Shown one piece after another: positions 16,057-23,425 of a stretch of 64,000 nucleotides of DNA (its first letter is position 1; each line of letters begins with the position of its first letter). The notes below the pieces were generated by a model. The model saw only the letters and a program-made list of their open reading frames with translations. It was not told the origin of the DNA and made no database searches. The translations under genes were made by a program, and so were the position numbers. Location: the NCBI RefSeq assembly GCF_947494755.1, contig NZ_CANLVZ010000005.1:186001-250000 (forward strand), written 5' to 3'. The stretch comes from an uncultured Tateyamaria sp. GTDB taxonomy: Bacteria > Pseudomonadota > Alphaproteobacteria > Rhodobacterales > Rhodobacteraceae.

Positions 16057-17343
16057 TCAGACAGATTCGATGCGCAACACAACCGGTTCGGAGGCAATCA
16101 CGCCAGTGCCATCCATGGCGGCAAGGGCCGTATCAAGGGCTGCGCGGGTGCATTTGTGCGTGACGATCAGCACAGGTGCGGTCGTATCGTTATGGCCATA
16201 CTGGCGCATGCGGTCGATGCTGACGCCCGCTTCGCCCAGAACGGTCGCGATCTTGGCCAGCGCGCCTGGTTTGTCCACGAGGCTGGTGCGCAAATAGTAG
16301 GGCGCAGGCAGCAGGGAGGTGGTGCGCGTCGCCGCCTCAAGCCCTGTGGCGGGTTGGCCAAAGACGGGCAGGCGCAGACCGCGCGCGATGTCGGACACGT
16401 CGCCCATGACGGCGGAGGCCGTAGGCCCTTCGCCCGCGCCGGGCCCGCGCAGGACCACCTGTTCCACCGCGTCCCCTTCGATGGCGACCATGTTGGTGCC
16501 GCCCTGCAATTGTCCCATGGGCGAGGTCGCAGGCACAAGGCACGGCATCATCCGCTGTTCGAGGCCGCGCCCGGTTTTCTGGGCGACCCCAAGCAGCTTG
16601 ATCTTGTAGCCCATGTCGTCGGCATGGCGGATGTCATCGATGCTGACGCGCTCGATCCCCTCAAGCTCGATCCCGTCGAAATCAACGCGGGTGCCAAAGG
16701 CGATGGCTGACAGGATCGCCAGCTTGTGCGCGGCGTCGATCCCGCCGACGTCCAGTTGCGGATCCGCCTCAAGATAGCCAAGTCCGTCCGCTTCGGCGAA
16801 GACGTCCGCATAGGGCAATCCGGCGCTTTCCATCCGCGTCAGGATGTAATTGCACGACCCGTTCATCACGCCCACGATCCGGGTGACCTGATTGCCCGCG
16901 AGCCCTTCGGTCAGGGCCTTGATCACAGGAATGCCGCCAGCGACGGCCGCTTCATAGCGCAAAGAAACCCCGGCGGCTTCGGCCGCTTCGGCGAGCGCCT
17001 GCCCGTGGATGGCCAGCATCGCCTTGTTGGCGGTGACCACATCCTTGCCCGCCTTGATCGCGGCCTCGACCGAGGCTTTGGCAGGTCCGTCGGTGCCGCC
17101 CATCAGCTCGATATAGACATCCACATCGTCGCGGGTGGCGAGGGCAACGGGGTCATCTTCCCAGGCATATCCAGACAGGTTCACGCCCCGGTCCTTGTCC
17201 CGGCTGCGCGCGCTGACGGCCGAGATGGTGATCTCGCGCCCGGTGCGTGCGCCCAGAAGGGCCGCGTGTTGGCGTACGATCTTGACCACACCGATCCCGA
17301 CGGTGCCCAGACCCGCAATACCAAGGCGCAGGGGAGTGTTCAT
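16057..17343 (-). CDS. hom: Homoserine dehydrogenase
   Basis: A 428-residue NAD(P)-dependent enzyme that reduces aspartate semialdehyde to homoserine on the way to threonine and methionine. The Rossmann start is LGIAGLGTVGIGVVKI, the catalytic core has GVMNGSCNYILTRMES and GLGYLEADPQLDVGGIDAAHKL, and a C-terminal ACT domain (about 350-428) contains LVDKPGALAKIATVLGEAGVSI, which usually binds threonine for feedback. The start at ATG 17343 is used; a longer in-frame start at 17418 would add 25 non-homologous residues. It is first in the hom-glpX-recJ operon common in Rhodobacterales. Confidence 0.95.
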   Translation of the reverse strand: MNTPLRLGIAGLGTVGIGVVKIVRQHAALLGARTGREITISAVSARSRDKDRGVNLSGYAWEDDPVALATRDDVDVYIELMGGTDGPAKASVEAAIKAGKDVVTANKAMLAIHGQALAEAAEAAGVSLRYEAAVAGGIPVIKALTEGLAGNQVTRIVGVMNGSCNYILTRMESAGLPYADVFAEADGLGYLEADPQLDVGGIDAAHKLAILSAIAFGTRVDFDGIELEGIERVSIDDIRHADDMGYKIKLLGVAQKTGRGLEQRMMPCLVPATSPMGQLQGGTNMVAIEGDAVEQVVLRGPGAGEGPTASAVMGDVSDIARGLRLPVFGQPATGLEAATRTTSLLPAPYYLRTSLVDKPGALAKIATVLGEAGVSIDRMRQYGHNDTTAPVLIVTHKCTRAALDTALAAMDGTGVIASEPVVLRIESV

Positions 17344-17445
17344 GGCGGAATCCTTTTGCAGCAAAAGCGCAGTGCGCGGCATTTCTGGCGATGTAGCGGG
17401 TTCCGCCGGGCGGTGCAATTGTCCCTTGGGCGCGCTCGCGCCGGA

Positions 17446-17730
17446 TTAGCCGAGCCGGTCCTCGATGCGCCGCCGGGTTGCGGCGTCAACGATGGGTCGG
17501 CTTTGCAGGGACTGTGCCCGTGCACGCAGCGACGCGACCCGTGCCTCTAGCGTTTTGGTGGTGTCGGTGGGATCGCTCACGATGGGTGCGGCCTGTGCTT
17601 CGAACGTTTCGAACGGGATCAGGGTGGGGAAATTCGCCTTTTCCACCTCCGGCGAGATCGTGCCATCGAGCTCGGGAAACTGGGTGCATCCGCTGCAGGC
17701 GAGGGCAAGGATCAGAAAGGTGGCACGCAT
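17446..17730 (-). CDS. Small putative lipoprotein
   Basis: A 94-residue protein with a short signal sequence (MRATFLILALACSGC) whose C15 after S-G is a plausible lipobox cysteine. The mature part is helical and charged, with a coiled-coil-like stretch KTLEARVASLRARAQSLQSRP near 60-80. It would be an envelope-anchored lipoprotein of unknown function. It lies about 100 bases upstream of hom on the same strand. No domain is recognised. Confidence 0.6.
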   Translation of the reverse strand: MRATFLILALACSGCTQFPELDGTISPEVEKANFPTLIPFETFEAQAAPIVSDPTDTTKTLEARVASLRARAQSLQSRPIVDAATRRRIEDRLG

Positions 17731-17829
17731 CTGGCGGGGTCCGGGTTCGGAAATGTGTTACGGTTGTGATGCACCATGGCGCGCGCGCAGGCAAGCGTGG
17801 CTTGCAGTGGTGGTGTATGAGCGTGCTTG

Positions 17830-17855
17830 GATTTAAACGGGTGTTCAGTTAAATC
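17830..17855 (+). promoter_or_regulatory. Inverted repeat before tetR-family gene
   Basis: GATTTAA at 17830-17836 and TTAAATC at 17849-17855 are exact inverted arms with a 12-base spacer, ending six bases before the regulator ATG. This is a likely autoregulatory operator. Confidence 0.5.
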
Positions 17856-17861
17856 TGGCCC

Positions 17862-18461
17862 ATGGCGCGCACAGCAGGGTCCCATTCCGATATCACCGGT
17901 CCGCGTGTGCGCGAAGCGGCCTTGCGCCTGTTTGCCCGCCACGGCTTTGCCGCGGTGTCCATGCGCCAGATCGCGTCAGAGGTCGGGGTGCAGGCGGGCG
18001 CGCTTTATAACTACACCCCCGACAAGCAGACCTTGTTGTTCGAGTTGATGCGCAACCACATGAATGAACTGCTCGCCGCGATGCGCCCCGATCCGGCCGG
18101 CTCACCTTCCGCTCAGCTTGACGGGTTTGTGCGCTTTCACATCGCCTTTCACCACGCCCGCCCGGATGCGGTGTTCATCGCCTATATGGAGTTGCGCAAT
18201 CTCGAGCCGGAGAATTTCGCCACCATCGAAGCCTTGCGCCGTCAATACGAGACGGTGCTGGAGGATATCCTTTGCGCGGGCGTCGATGCGGGGCTGTTTG
18301 ATGTCGCCGACACGAAGGTGGCGACATTGGCGGTGATTGCGATGCTGACGGGGGTCACCACTTGGTTTCGCCCCGATGGCCGGCTGAGTCTGGGTGACGT
18401 GCAGGACCAGTATTGCCAGATGGTGACCCGTCTGGTCGGTGCGCCGGGTGGCTCTGTTTGA
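17862..18461 (+). CDS. TetR/AcrR-family transcriptional regulator
   Basis: A 199-residue protein with an N-terminal HTH typical of the family: VREAALRLFARHGFAAVSMRQIASEVGVQAGALYNY, covering helices 1-4. The C-terminal part is the variable ligand-binding region and resembles regulators with the TetR_C domain that includes FHIAFHHARPDAVFIAYMELRNL. The ligand and targets are unknown; fatty-acyl or xenobiotic genes are usual. The gene is convergent with the pirin gene, and no target operon sits beside it except possibly itself, given the inverted repeat upstream. Confidence 0.88.
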   Translation: MARTAGSHSDITGPRVREAALRLFARHGFAAVSMRQIASEVGVQAGALYNYTPDKQTLLFELMRNHMNELLAAMRPDPAGSPSAQLDGFVRFHIAFHHARPDAVFIAYMELRNLEPENFATIEALRRQYETVLEDILCAGVDAGLFDVADTKVATLAVIAMLTGVTTWFRPDGRLSLGDVQDQYCQMVTRLVGAPGGSV

Positions 18462-18505
18462 GCGGACGCTCAAAAACGCCCACCCGCAGACCCTTGGACA
18501 GCGCC

Positions 18506-19417
18506 TTAATGCGCGGGTTTGATGAAAGTCCCGTTTTGCAGATCCCGCATGGCCTGTTGCAACTCGCTTTGCGTGTTCATCACGATGGGGCCGTGCCATG
18601 CGACGGGTTCGTCAATCGGCGCGCCCGAGATCAGCAGGAAGCGTGCGCCCTCCGGCCCGGCCTGCACCGTGACCTCATCCCCGGTGCCAAACCGGATCAG
18701 CGTGCGATCCCCCGACAGGTCCCGAATGTTGAGTTCCTGTCCGGCCACCTCTTTTTCCAGCAGCACGCCTGCGGGGGCTGAGGCATCGACAAAGGCTGCT
18801 GCCCCGCCGAAGACATAGGCGAACGCGCGTCGATAGGTGTCGATGGCAAAGGTCTTTTTTACCCCTGCGGGCAATGTGATGTCGAGGTATTGCGGATCGG
18901 CTGCGATCCCGTCCACGGGTCCGGTTACCCCCCAAAAGCTGCCAGTGATCACTTTGACGCGCGTGCCGTCATCGTCCGTCACCACCGGAATATCCGCACT
19001 GGTGATGTCCTGATAGCGCGGCGCGGTCATCTTTTGATCTGCGGGCAGGTTCCCCCACAGCTGGAAGCCGTGCATCTGCCCACGCGCGTTCCCTTGAGGC
19101 ATTTCCTGATGGAGGATGCCCGACCCGGCCGTCATCCACTGCACATCGCCCGCCCCCAGGGTGCCCTGATTGCCGAGCGAATCCCCGTGTTCAACCGTGC
19201 CTTCAAGCACGTAGGTTATGGTTTCGATGCCCCTGTGCGGGTGCCACGGAAATCCCTTTTCGAAATGCGCCGGGATGTCGTTGCGGAAATCGTCAAATAG
19301 CAGGAAGGGGTCAAGCTCGCTTGGGTCCTGAAAGCCGAAGGCGCGGTGCAGATGCACGCCCGCACCTTCCATGGTGGGCATGGCCTGGCGGGTCTCAAGG
19401 GTGGGTCTGATGGACAT
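18506..19417 (-). CDS. Pirin family protein
   Basis: A 303-residue bicupin. The N-terminal cupin has FPWHPHRGIETITYVLEG, holding two of the metal His residues, then EHGDSLGNQGTLGAGDVQWMTAGSGILHQEMP with a further His and Glu. The second cupin (about 190-290) is present. Bacterial pirins bind iron and some act as quercetinases or regulators of central metabolism; the role here is unknown. The start at ATG 19417 gives the normal N terminus (MSIRPTLETRQA). The gene converges on the TetR gene. Confidence 0.9.
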   Translation of the reverse strand: MSIRPTLETRQAMPTMEGAGVHLHRAFGFQDPSELDPFLLFDDFRNDIPAHFEKGFPWHPHRGIETITYVLEGTVEHGDSLGNQGTLGAGDVQWMTAGSGILHQEMPQGNARGQMHGFQLWGNLPADQKMTAPRYQDITSADIPVVTDDDGTRVKVITGSFWGVTGPVDGIAADPQYLDITLPAGVKKTFAIDTYRRAFAYVFGGAAAFVDASAPAGVLLEKEVAGQELNIRDLSGDRTLIRFGTGDEVTVQAGPEGARFLLISGAPIDEPVAWHGPIVMNTQSELQQAMRDLQNGTFIKPAH

Positions 19418-19795
19418 GGGTGCGCTCCGGCGATCACGTTGGGCGCAGCATACCCGCCCGCCCCGCTGGCGCAATTGCGCAGGGACAAACGGGTGGTGTG
19501 CGTGGATGATTGGATGACGGGAACCACCACGACCGTTTGGTTCTCTCATTCCCGAGGACCTGTATGTACAGGTGGGTGCCAGGTAACCGGACCAGGATCC
19601 GGACAGAGCCAGCGCCCTCGGAATTGCTTAAGGCCACCGGAATGCAACCTGTCACGAGAAGGGCAGAACCCGTCACGCATTCACATAGGTGCGCGCGCAG
19701 GGCGGGGCAAGGGCCGGTCAGATGCAATCGACGCCGGTGCCGCGCGCTTGATCATCGGGGCAGTGCCCCGCCTGATCGTCTGGGCGACGTCCTGC
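19418..19795. other. 378-base intergenic stretch with an inverted repeat
   Basis: No convincing gene is seen on either strand. The one clear structure is ACCTGTA-TG-TACAGGT at 19558-19573, a 7-bp inverted repeat fit for a dimeric regulator. A weaker hairpin GGGGCA-GTGCCCC lies near 19757-19770. The region must hold the pirin promoter on the minus strand. Confidence 0.45.
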
Positions 19796-20212
19796 TCAAT
19801 CGTCGTGGATGTGTCCGCGCATCTGCATAAGGTGATCGTCCCATCCTTTGTCGAGCGCGAGCGTCAGCCCAAACGCGACCTCGCCTTGGGGCAAGCCGCT
19901 GTGTTCCAGGGCAAGTTGCGTGCCGCCCGGCACCTCTGTCAGGATCCATTTGACCGTGCTGACCGCGTCACCCATCGGCCCGACCGTAAAGCTGTATTCC
20001 AGATGATCAGGCGCGTTGGCCACGCGCACCTCGCCCCAGATCAGCTTGTCGCCGCTGGTGGTGCCGAACATTTCGAGCGGTTCACCCGCCTTGAGCGGCC
20101 CCTTGGGTGCATGAAACCACTTGGCAAGATGCTCGGGCTGGGTCAGATAATCCCACACCATTTGCCGTGGGGCCTTGAGAAAGATGGTTTTGCGCAGAAC
20201 GGTGTCGGTCAT
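19796..20212 (-). CDS. SRPBCC / AHSA1-like protein
   Basis: A 138-residue START-like fold protein of the AHSA1 type. It begins LRKTIFLKAPRQMVWDYLTQPEHLAKWF and ends with a helix GLTLALDKGWDDHLMQMRGHI, as usual for this group. These proteins form a hydrophobic cavity and bind small ligands; most are uncharacterised. It overlaps the upstream ArsR gene by four bases. ArsR plus SRPBCC is a very common two-gene unit in bacteria, in which the regulator controls both genes. Confidence 0.88.
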   Translation of the reverse strand: MTDTVLRKTIFLKAPRQMVWDYLTQPEHLAKWFHAPKGPLKAGEPLEMFGTTSGDKLIWGEVRVANAPDHLEYSFTVGPMGDAVSTVKWILTEVPGGTQLALEHSGLPQGEVAFGLTLALDKGWDDHLMQMRGHIHDD

Positions 20213-20529
20213 TGGGTGTCCTTTTCGATGGCGGATTTGAGGTCTGACAGGCGGTCATCCCAGAACTGGTCAAAGATTTGCAGCCAGGTCAGCACGGGGG
20301 CCAACCCATTGGGGTTCAGCCGATTGATCCGTTCGCGCCCCCGCACCTCGACGGTGATCAGCCCGCCGTCACTCAGCACGGTCAGGTGCTTTTTCACAGC
20401 CGCCCGCGTCATGTCAAAGCGCGCGCTGACCTCGGCGATGGTCATCGCCTCGTGCCGCAGCAACTGGATGATCTCGCGCCGCGTTGGATCAGCGAGCGCG
20501 CGAAAGGTGGATTGTGTGGGATCGCTCAT
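20209..20529 (-). CDS. ArsR-family winged-helix regulator
   Basis: A 106-residue repressor with the HTH core FRALADPTRREIIQLLRHEAMTIAEVSARFDMTRAAVKKHL split across helices 1-4 and a wing GLITVEVRGRERINRLN. It lacks the metal-binding ELCVCDL motif of ArsR/SmtB metal sensors, so it is one of the non-metal SdpR/YdfF-like members. It is the first gene of a pair with the SRPBCC gene, and two matched palindromes just upstream are the likely operators. Confidence 0.9.
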   Translation of the reverse strand: MSDPTQSTFRALADPTRREIIQLLRHEAMTIAEVSARFDMTRAAVKKHLTVLSDGGLITVEVRGRERINRLNPNGLAPVLTWLQIFDQFWDDRLSDLKSAIEKDTQ

Positions 20530-20544
20530 GGATTTCCGCTAAAT

Positions 20545-20585
20545 GATGCCATTTGGTATCATTTAATTAGATACCTTTTGGTATC
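20545..20585 (-). promoter_or_regulatory. Tandem palindromic operators upstream of arsR-like gene
   Basis: GATGCCATTTGGTATC (20545-20560) and GATACCTTTTGGTATC (20570-20585) are near-identical 16-base palindromes with GGTATC half-sites, centred 25 bases apart. They lie 16 bases before the ArsR start and would cover the promoter. Confidence 0.75.
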
Positions 20586-20610
20586 ACGTCAAGGGTTGCC
20601 GTTACGGGCC

Positions 20611-21366
20611 CTAACTGTCGGGTGGCGTAAACCCGTAACGGGCCAATTCCTCGGGCAACAGCACATAGATCTCGTCCGGCGGGGTAGAAAGGGCATGCTG
20701 CATGACCAGCGGGTCGATCCCCATCTCGTCGAGGTACGTCATCACCTCGCCCTGTCCGCGCTGGATATCCTCGACCGCAAAGGCGGCGGGCAGAAACGTG
20801 TTTTCGCCGAAATAGTGTTGATGCACACCCACCGTCGCGTTCGCGTCGATCTCGCGGCTGGTCCCGGCGGCGAGAAGGTAGGGGCAGGCGGACATACAGA
20901 ACTCACCCGAGAGCATACGCGTCGTCATCCCTTCGGCACGGATGTGGCGCCCGAGCTCCAGCGCGTCGCTGACCGAGCCGCCGGGCGATTGCAGGATCAG
21001 CGTTTCCGGGGTCGGCTCAGCGGCGTTGATCAAGCCGATCAGGCGCGGCGCGTCTCCTGCGCGGATGCCGCCCTCGAGCCGATAGGTCGCCCCGTCGGTC
21101 TGTGTCAGGACCAGCCGGTCGGGCAAATCACCGGGATCGCGCGCGGGCTGCATCGTGGGGCGGTCCCTGTCAGGGCGAAAGGTGCGGCGCTGGTCGCCCG
21201 GGCGCACCGGCTCGGTCAGGCGCGGGGCGTCTGGTCCGAAACTCGGCAGGCGCAGCCCTTGCATATCGCCAAGGATCAGCAGACCCCCAAGGCCAAGCTG
21301 AAAGATCAGCACGCCCATAAGGACGCGCGCCACCGGGCTGCGGGGCTTGGTGGCCTCCTCGCTCAT
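20611..21366 (-). CDS. Membrane-anchored ClpP/crotonase-like protein
   Basis: A 251-residue protein with one N-terminal membrane helix (about 12-33) and a proline-rich linker. The ClpP-like domain (about 85-251) carries LILQSPGGSVSDALELGR (the oxyanion strand, SPGGS at 127-131), a nucleophile candidate S159 in CMSAC, and H182/H184 in GVHQHYF, at a spacing like the Ser-His of ClpP. It matches the COG3904 group of predicted periplasmic proteins. It may be a periplasmic serine protease or a catalytically altered relative. It overlaps the upstream coiled-coil membrane protein gene by four bases, so the pair probably works together. Confidence 0.75.
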   Translation of the reverse strand: MSEEATKPRSPVARVLMGVLIFQLGLGGLLILGDMQGLRLPSFGPDAPRLTEPVRPGDQRRTFRPDRDRPTMQPARDPGDLPDRLVLTQTDGATYRLEGGIRAGDAPRLIGLINAAEPTPETLILQSPGGSVSDALELGRHIRAEGMTTRMLSGEFCMSACPYLLAAGTSREIDANATVGVHQHYFGENTFLPAAFAVEDIQRGQGEVMTYLDEMGIDPLVMQHALSTPPDEIYVLLPEELARYGFTPPDS

Positions 21367-22652
21367 TCGGCGGCCTTGGTCTTTGTGGGAAGTGGAATGT
21401 CGGGGGGCGCACTGTGCGTTTCGTGATCGGTCATGGCGGTTTCCACGTCCCGCGCGGCGGCAAGTGCGGCGCGCAATTCGGCGAGCGTCAGCGTGTCTTC
21501 GATGGCGGTGCCTTCGCGCCCGCCCCGGATGGCGGCTTGGGTAATGGCCACGATGAACACCAGCACGGCGGGCAGCAGGTCAATCGCAATGGCCCCGGCC
21601 CATGAGGGGATGAAATTGCGCGCATAAAGGATCACGGCATCCGCCGATGAGATGGGCGTATAGGTCACGTCGGGGGGCGGTTGCTGGGCCTGCACCGCTT
21701 GGGCGGCGCGTTCGAGCGTGGTGGCACGTTGGGCCAGTACTTCGAGGACCGAAGTAATCGTGGCAGCTTGATCGACGCGGCCTGCTTCGGTTTGCCCATC
21801 AAGTTCGGGCAGCACGACCGAGGCGGCAAGGTCCTGCGCGGCCCGTTCGACCAGCGGCGCGATAGAAAGCTGGCGCAATTGTGTGATCAGGCCCGCCAGA
21901 CGCACGGCCTGTTCGGAGAATTCGACACTGCGCGCCTCTACGGGGCCGGGTTCGACGGTGAGCGCGCGCATCCGGCTGAGGATCGCGTTGCCCTCGGCAA
22001 AGGCGGATTGCACCAGAGGGGTCTGCGCGCTGATCTGGCCCTCAAGGCCCGACAACTCCGCCGCTTTCTGGCGCAGCACGCGGAACACCGCACCGCGTCC
22101 GGCGAGGCCCGACAGGGCCCCGGCCGCTTCCTGCTCGGACAGGTCTTCGAAGGATTGGCGGGTACGGGCCACGTCGCGCTCCAGCGATTGGGCGGTGATC
22201 GCAACTTCATGCGCCCGCTCAAGGCTGGTCTGATAATCCTGCACTGTCTTGGCGAGGTGCTGTTCGACGGCGGCGGAGCCGGCCAGGGCCGCCGCATTCA
22301 GCCAGGACGACATGGCCACAATCGCGAGGGAGCCGACGCCCATGGTGAGGATCAGCCCCACCCGCGCCTGCGCTGAGCGCACCGCCGGAAACAGGCGCAT
22401 CATGTAAGACCAGAACACGAAGATGCCGACCGATACGGCGACGGAATAGGCGATGGCGGCAAACACCGACATGGCCCCGTTTTCGTCCAGCAGCGAGGAC
22501 ACGCCGAGATAGGTGTAGATGCCCGATGCCACCGCCAGCACCCCGAGGGCGGTGCCAGAAAATGTATCGAGCCAGCCAAGGTGCCCTTCAAGTTCGCGTG
22601 CATAGCGTACGCCGCGCGCTTGGGTGTCGCTCAGGCGGGGTTGGTTGGTCAT
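21363..22652 (-). CDS. Membrane protein with central coiled-coil region, unknown function
   Basis: A 429-residue protein. Three or four hydrophobic helices lie in the first 140 residues (LDTFSGTALGVLAVASGIYTY, MSVFAAIAYSVAVSVGIFVFW and VGLILTMGVGSLAIVAM are examples). A long helical, Ala/Glu/Arg-rich middle part follows (about 145-330), and another helix near 365-390 (AGAIAIDLLPAVLVFIVAIT). The tail is cytoplasmic and charged. No family is recognised. Its start at 22652 is chosen because it gives MTNQPRL next to a GGGAC ribosome region, and the longer frame has no signal. It is coupled to the ClpP-like gene downstream. Confidence 0.65.
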   Translation of the reverse strand: MTNQPRLSDTQARGVRYARELEGHLGWLDTFSGTALGVLAVASGIYTYLGVSSLLDENGAMSVFAAIAYSVAVSVGIFVFWSYMMRLFPAVRSAQARVGLILTMGVGSLAIVAMSSWLNAAALAGSAAVEQHLAKTVQDYQTSLERAHEVAITAQSLERDVARTRQSFEDLSEQEAAGALSGLAGRGAVFRVLRQKAAELSGLEGQISAQTPLVQSAFAEGNAILSRMRALTVEPGPVEARSVEFSEQAVRLAGLITQLRQLSIAPLVERAAQDLAASVVLPELDGQTEAGRVDQAATITSVLEVLAQRATTLERAAQAVQAQQPPPDVTYTPISSADAVILYARNFIPSWAGAIAIDLLPAVLVFIVAITQAAIRGGREGTAIEDTLTLAELRAALAAARDVETAMTDHETHSAPPDIPLPTKTKAAE

Positions 22653-22730
22653 AAAGGTCCCTCGTAAATGATCTGTTAACGTAAGGCGGGGTGGACGGAT
22701 CGCCAAGGGGCTGATCTCGCGCTTGCTTTT

Positions 22731-22745
22731 GTTCAGGGTTTGTTC
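22731..22745 (+). promoter_or_regulatory. LexA SOS box before mmcB
   Basis: GTTC-AGGGTTT-GTTC is an exact GTTC-N7-GTTC direct repeat, the LexA site of alphaproteobacteria. It ends 12 bases before the mmcB ATG, where bound LexA would block transcription. Confidence 0.85.
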
Positions 22746-22757
22746 GTATTCTGCAGT

Positions 22758-23216
22758 ATGCAAGGCGCACAAGATCTTTCAGTGATGATGCCGGGCCAGA
22801 TGCTGGCGCGGGGCGTGTCGCGCCATCTGGCAAGTCTTGGCTGGGTCACGGTAGAAGAGCTGGTGCCCGCGCGCGGCTTGCGTGTGGACGTGATGGCACT
22901 GGGCCCGAAGGGCGAGATTTGGGTGGTGGAGTGCAAATCCAGCCGTGCGGATTTCATGACGGATGCCAAGTGGCAGGGCTATCTGGAATGGTGTGATCGG
23001 TTTTTCTGGGCCGTCGACAGCGATTTCCCCGTCGATCTGCTGCCCGACGACAGCGGCCTGATCATCGCGGACGCCTATGATGCAGAAATCATCCGGATGG
23101 GCCCCGAACACAAGCTCGCTGCCGCCCGGCGCAAGGTCATGGTACAGAAATTCGCGACCCATGCGGCGCGCCGTTTGCATAGCTTGCGCGACCCCGGCGC
23201 GGGGCTGGCGTGGTGA
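22758..23216 (+). CDS. mmcB: MmcB-family DNA repair protein
   Basis: A 152-residue protein of the MmcB (DUF1052) family. The core has the PD-(D/E)xK nuclease layout: RLDVMALG-type Asp (here RVDVMALG), then EIWVVECKSSRADF with the ExK pair, and KWQGYLEWCDRFFWAV. In Caulobacter, mmcB is LexA-controlled and its loss causes mitomycin C sensitivity. The SOS box upstream supports the same regulation. The start at ATG 22758 is favoured; an upstream TTG would lie inside the SOS box. It is divergent from the coiled-coil membrane protein gene. Confidence 0.9.
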   Translation: MQGAQDLSVMMPGQMLARGVSRHLASLGWVTVEELVPARGLRVDVMALGPKGEIWVVECKSSRADFMTDAKWQGYLEWCDRFFWAVDSDFPVDLLPDDSGLIIADAYDAEIIRMGPEHKLAAARRKVMVQKFATHAARRLHSLRDPGAGLAW

Positions 23217-23346
23217 TTTGATTGCCAAAAACCGACCGCCTACCGAAAATCGGGTATGGAGACGGCGCGAAATCGTCCCATCTTGGGTGACAACCCTATT
23301 TGAATACGTCTAGATGGGCTTGGAAACGCGCGTTTTTCCGCGAAAA

Positions 23347-23369
23347 CGGCACGGGCTTGGCCTGTGCCG
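23347..23369 (+). promoter_or_regulatory. Hairpin in the leader of the Mrp operon
   Basis: CGGCACGGG at 23347-23355 pairs with CCTGTGCCG at 23361-23369 (one G-T pair) around a five-base loop. It lies about 60 bases before the mnhA start and has no T-run, so a leader structure is more likely than a terminator. Confidence 0.45.
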
Positions 23370-23425
23370 TGATCATGCGGGCGCTCGCTATACCAGACCA
23401 AAAGACCACCGCCGCAGGAGTTCGC

